In this document: positions 6,155-6,192 of the stretch, piece by piece | How positions within the stretch are numbered: position 1 is the stretch's first letter | Layout: every line of letters begins with the position of its first letter | Assembly (NCBI GenBank): GCA_019038735.1 | Contig: JAHOYW010000078.1 | Coordinates: 1-6,192 of the forward strand | Direction: 5' to 3' | Length of the DNA stretch: 6,192 bases | Origin: Victivallales bacterium | GTDB lineage: Bacteria > Verrucomicrobiota > Lentisphaeria > Victivallales > Victivallaceae | Position numbers and translations under genes: made by a program | The notes under the pieces: generated by a model | Databases searched by the model: none | The model's input: the letters and a program-made list of their open reading frames with translations, nothing else | What the model was told of the DNA's origin: nothing

Positions 6155-6192
6155 GAGCCGCAGGCTCTTTGGACTGCGGCACTCCTGTGCCG
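6155..6192. repeat. Cluster of short GC-rich palindromes at the right edge
   Basis: Two perfect hairpins stand side by side: GAGCC/GGCTC (6155-6159 with 6163-6167, loop GCA) and CGGCAC/GTGCCG (6177-6182 with 6187-6192, loop TCCT). A third pairing, GCCGCAG (6157-6163) with CTGCGGC (6174-6180), 7 bp with a 10-nt loop, excludes both. The stretch is markedly more GC-rich than the AT-rich DNA next to it and the window ends exactly on the last stem base, so the element may continue. No gene is visible here. It could be a dispersed palindromic repeat or the 3' structure of a transcript from the right. Confidence 0.55.

Noticed and set aside
6155..6192. Edge hairpins as a canonical intrinsic terminator for a minus-strand gene to the right
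   Set aside because: The nearest T-run on the minus strand (TTTTTT near 6140-6145) is separated from the stem by about nine bases, too far for a standard terminator.

Overview
The window looks like part of a bacterial chromosome of moderate-to-low GC (about 40% by eye). It is dominated by one five-gene minus-strand operon that enters from the right with lepA. The translation factor, the long type I signal peptidase and the two LPS-core-type enzymes point to a diderm, LPS-bearing bacterium. The style of LepA and LepB, with a large insertion in the peptidase, suggests the PVC group, with Lentisphaerota or a relative as my best guess. That placement is inference from memory of the families, not a search result.

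Layout from right to left, the direction of transcription. Positions 6103-6192 hold no gene but contain several short inverted repeats, including two perfect hairpins and a third pairing that excludes both, plus a weak terminator-like hairpin with a T8 run. A promoter with an extended -10 (TG-N-TATATT) at about 6063-6071 precedes lepA (elongation factor 4, best start ATG at 6025). Then come lepB (signal peptidase I, 402 aa), a TrmH/SpoU-family RNA 2'-O-methyltransferase, a WaaG-like GT4 glycosyltransferase and a WaaP/Kdo-kinase-like LPS core kinase ending at 192. Junctions are tight: gaps of 18 and 20 bp, then overlaps of 20 and 4 bp, so one transcript with translational coupling at the end is likely.

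The left edge (1-127) appears to carry the last 41 codons of a convergent plus-strand gene whose product ends in a hydrophobic, probably membrane-spanning, segment. The 64-bp convergent spacer contains a small hairpin and three tandem 7-bp units of the form GTT-S-R-A-Y.

Functionally the operon joins translation (LepA, RNA methylation) with envelope biogenesis (signal peptide cleavage, then sugar transfer and phosphorylation of the LPS inner core). The glycosyltransferase-kinase pair has the same order as waaG-waaP in enterobacteria. All five operon genes look intact. I see no CRISPR array, tRNA, rRNA or insertion sequence, and no clear evidence of a wholly new system. The less ordinary points are the insertion in LepB, the repeat-like elements flanking the operon and the coupling of a core-LPS pair to lepA-lepB.
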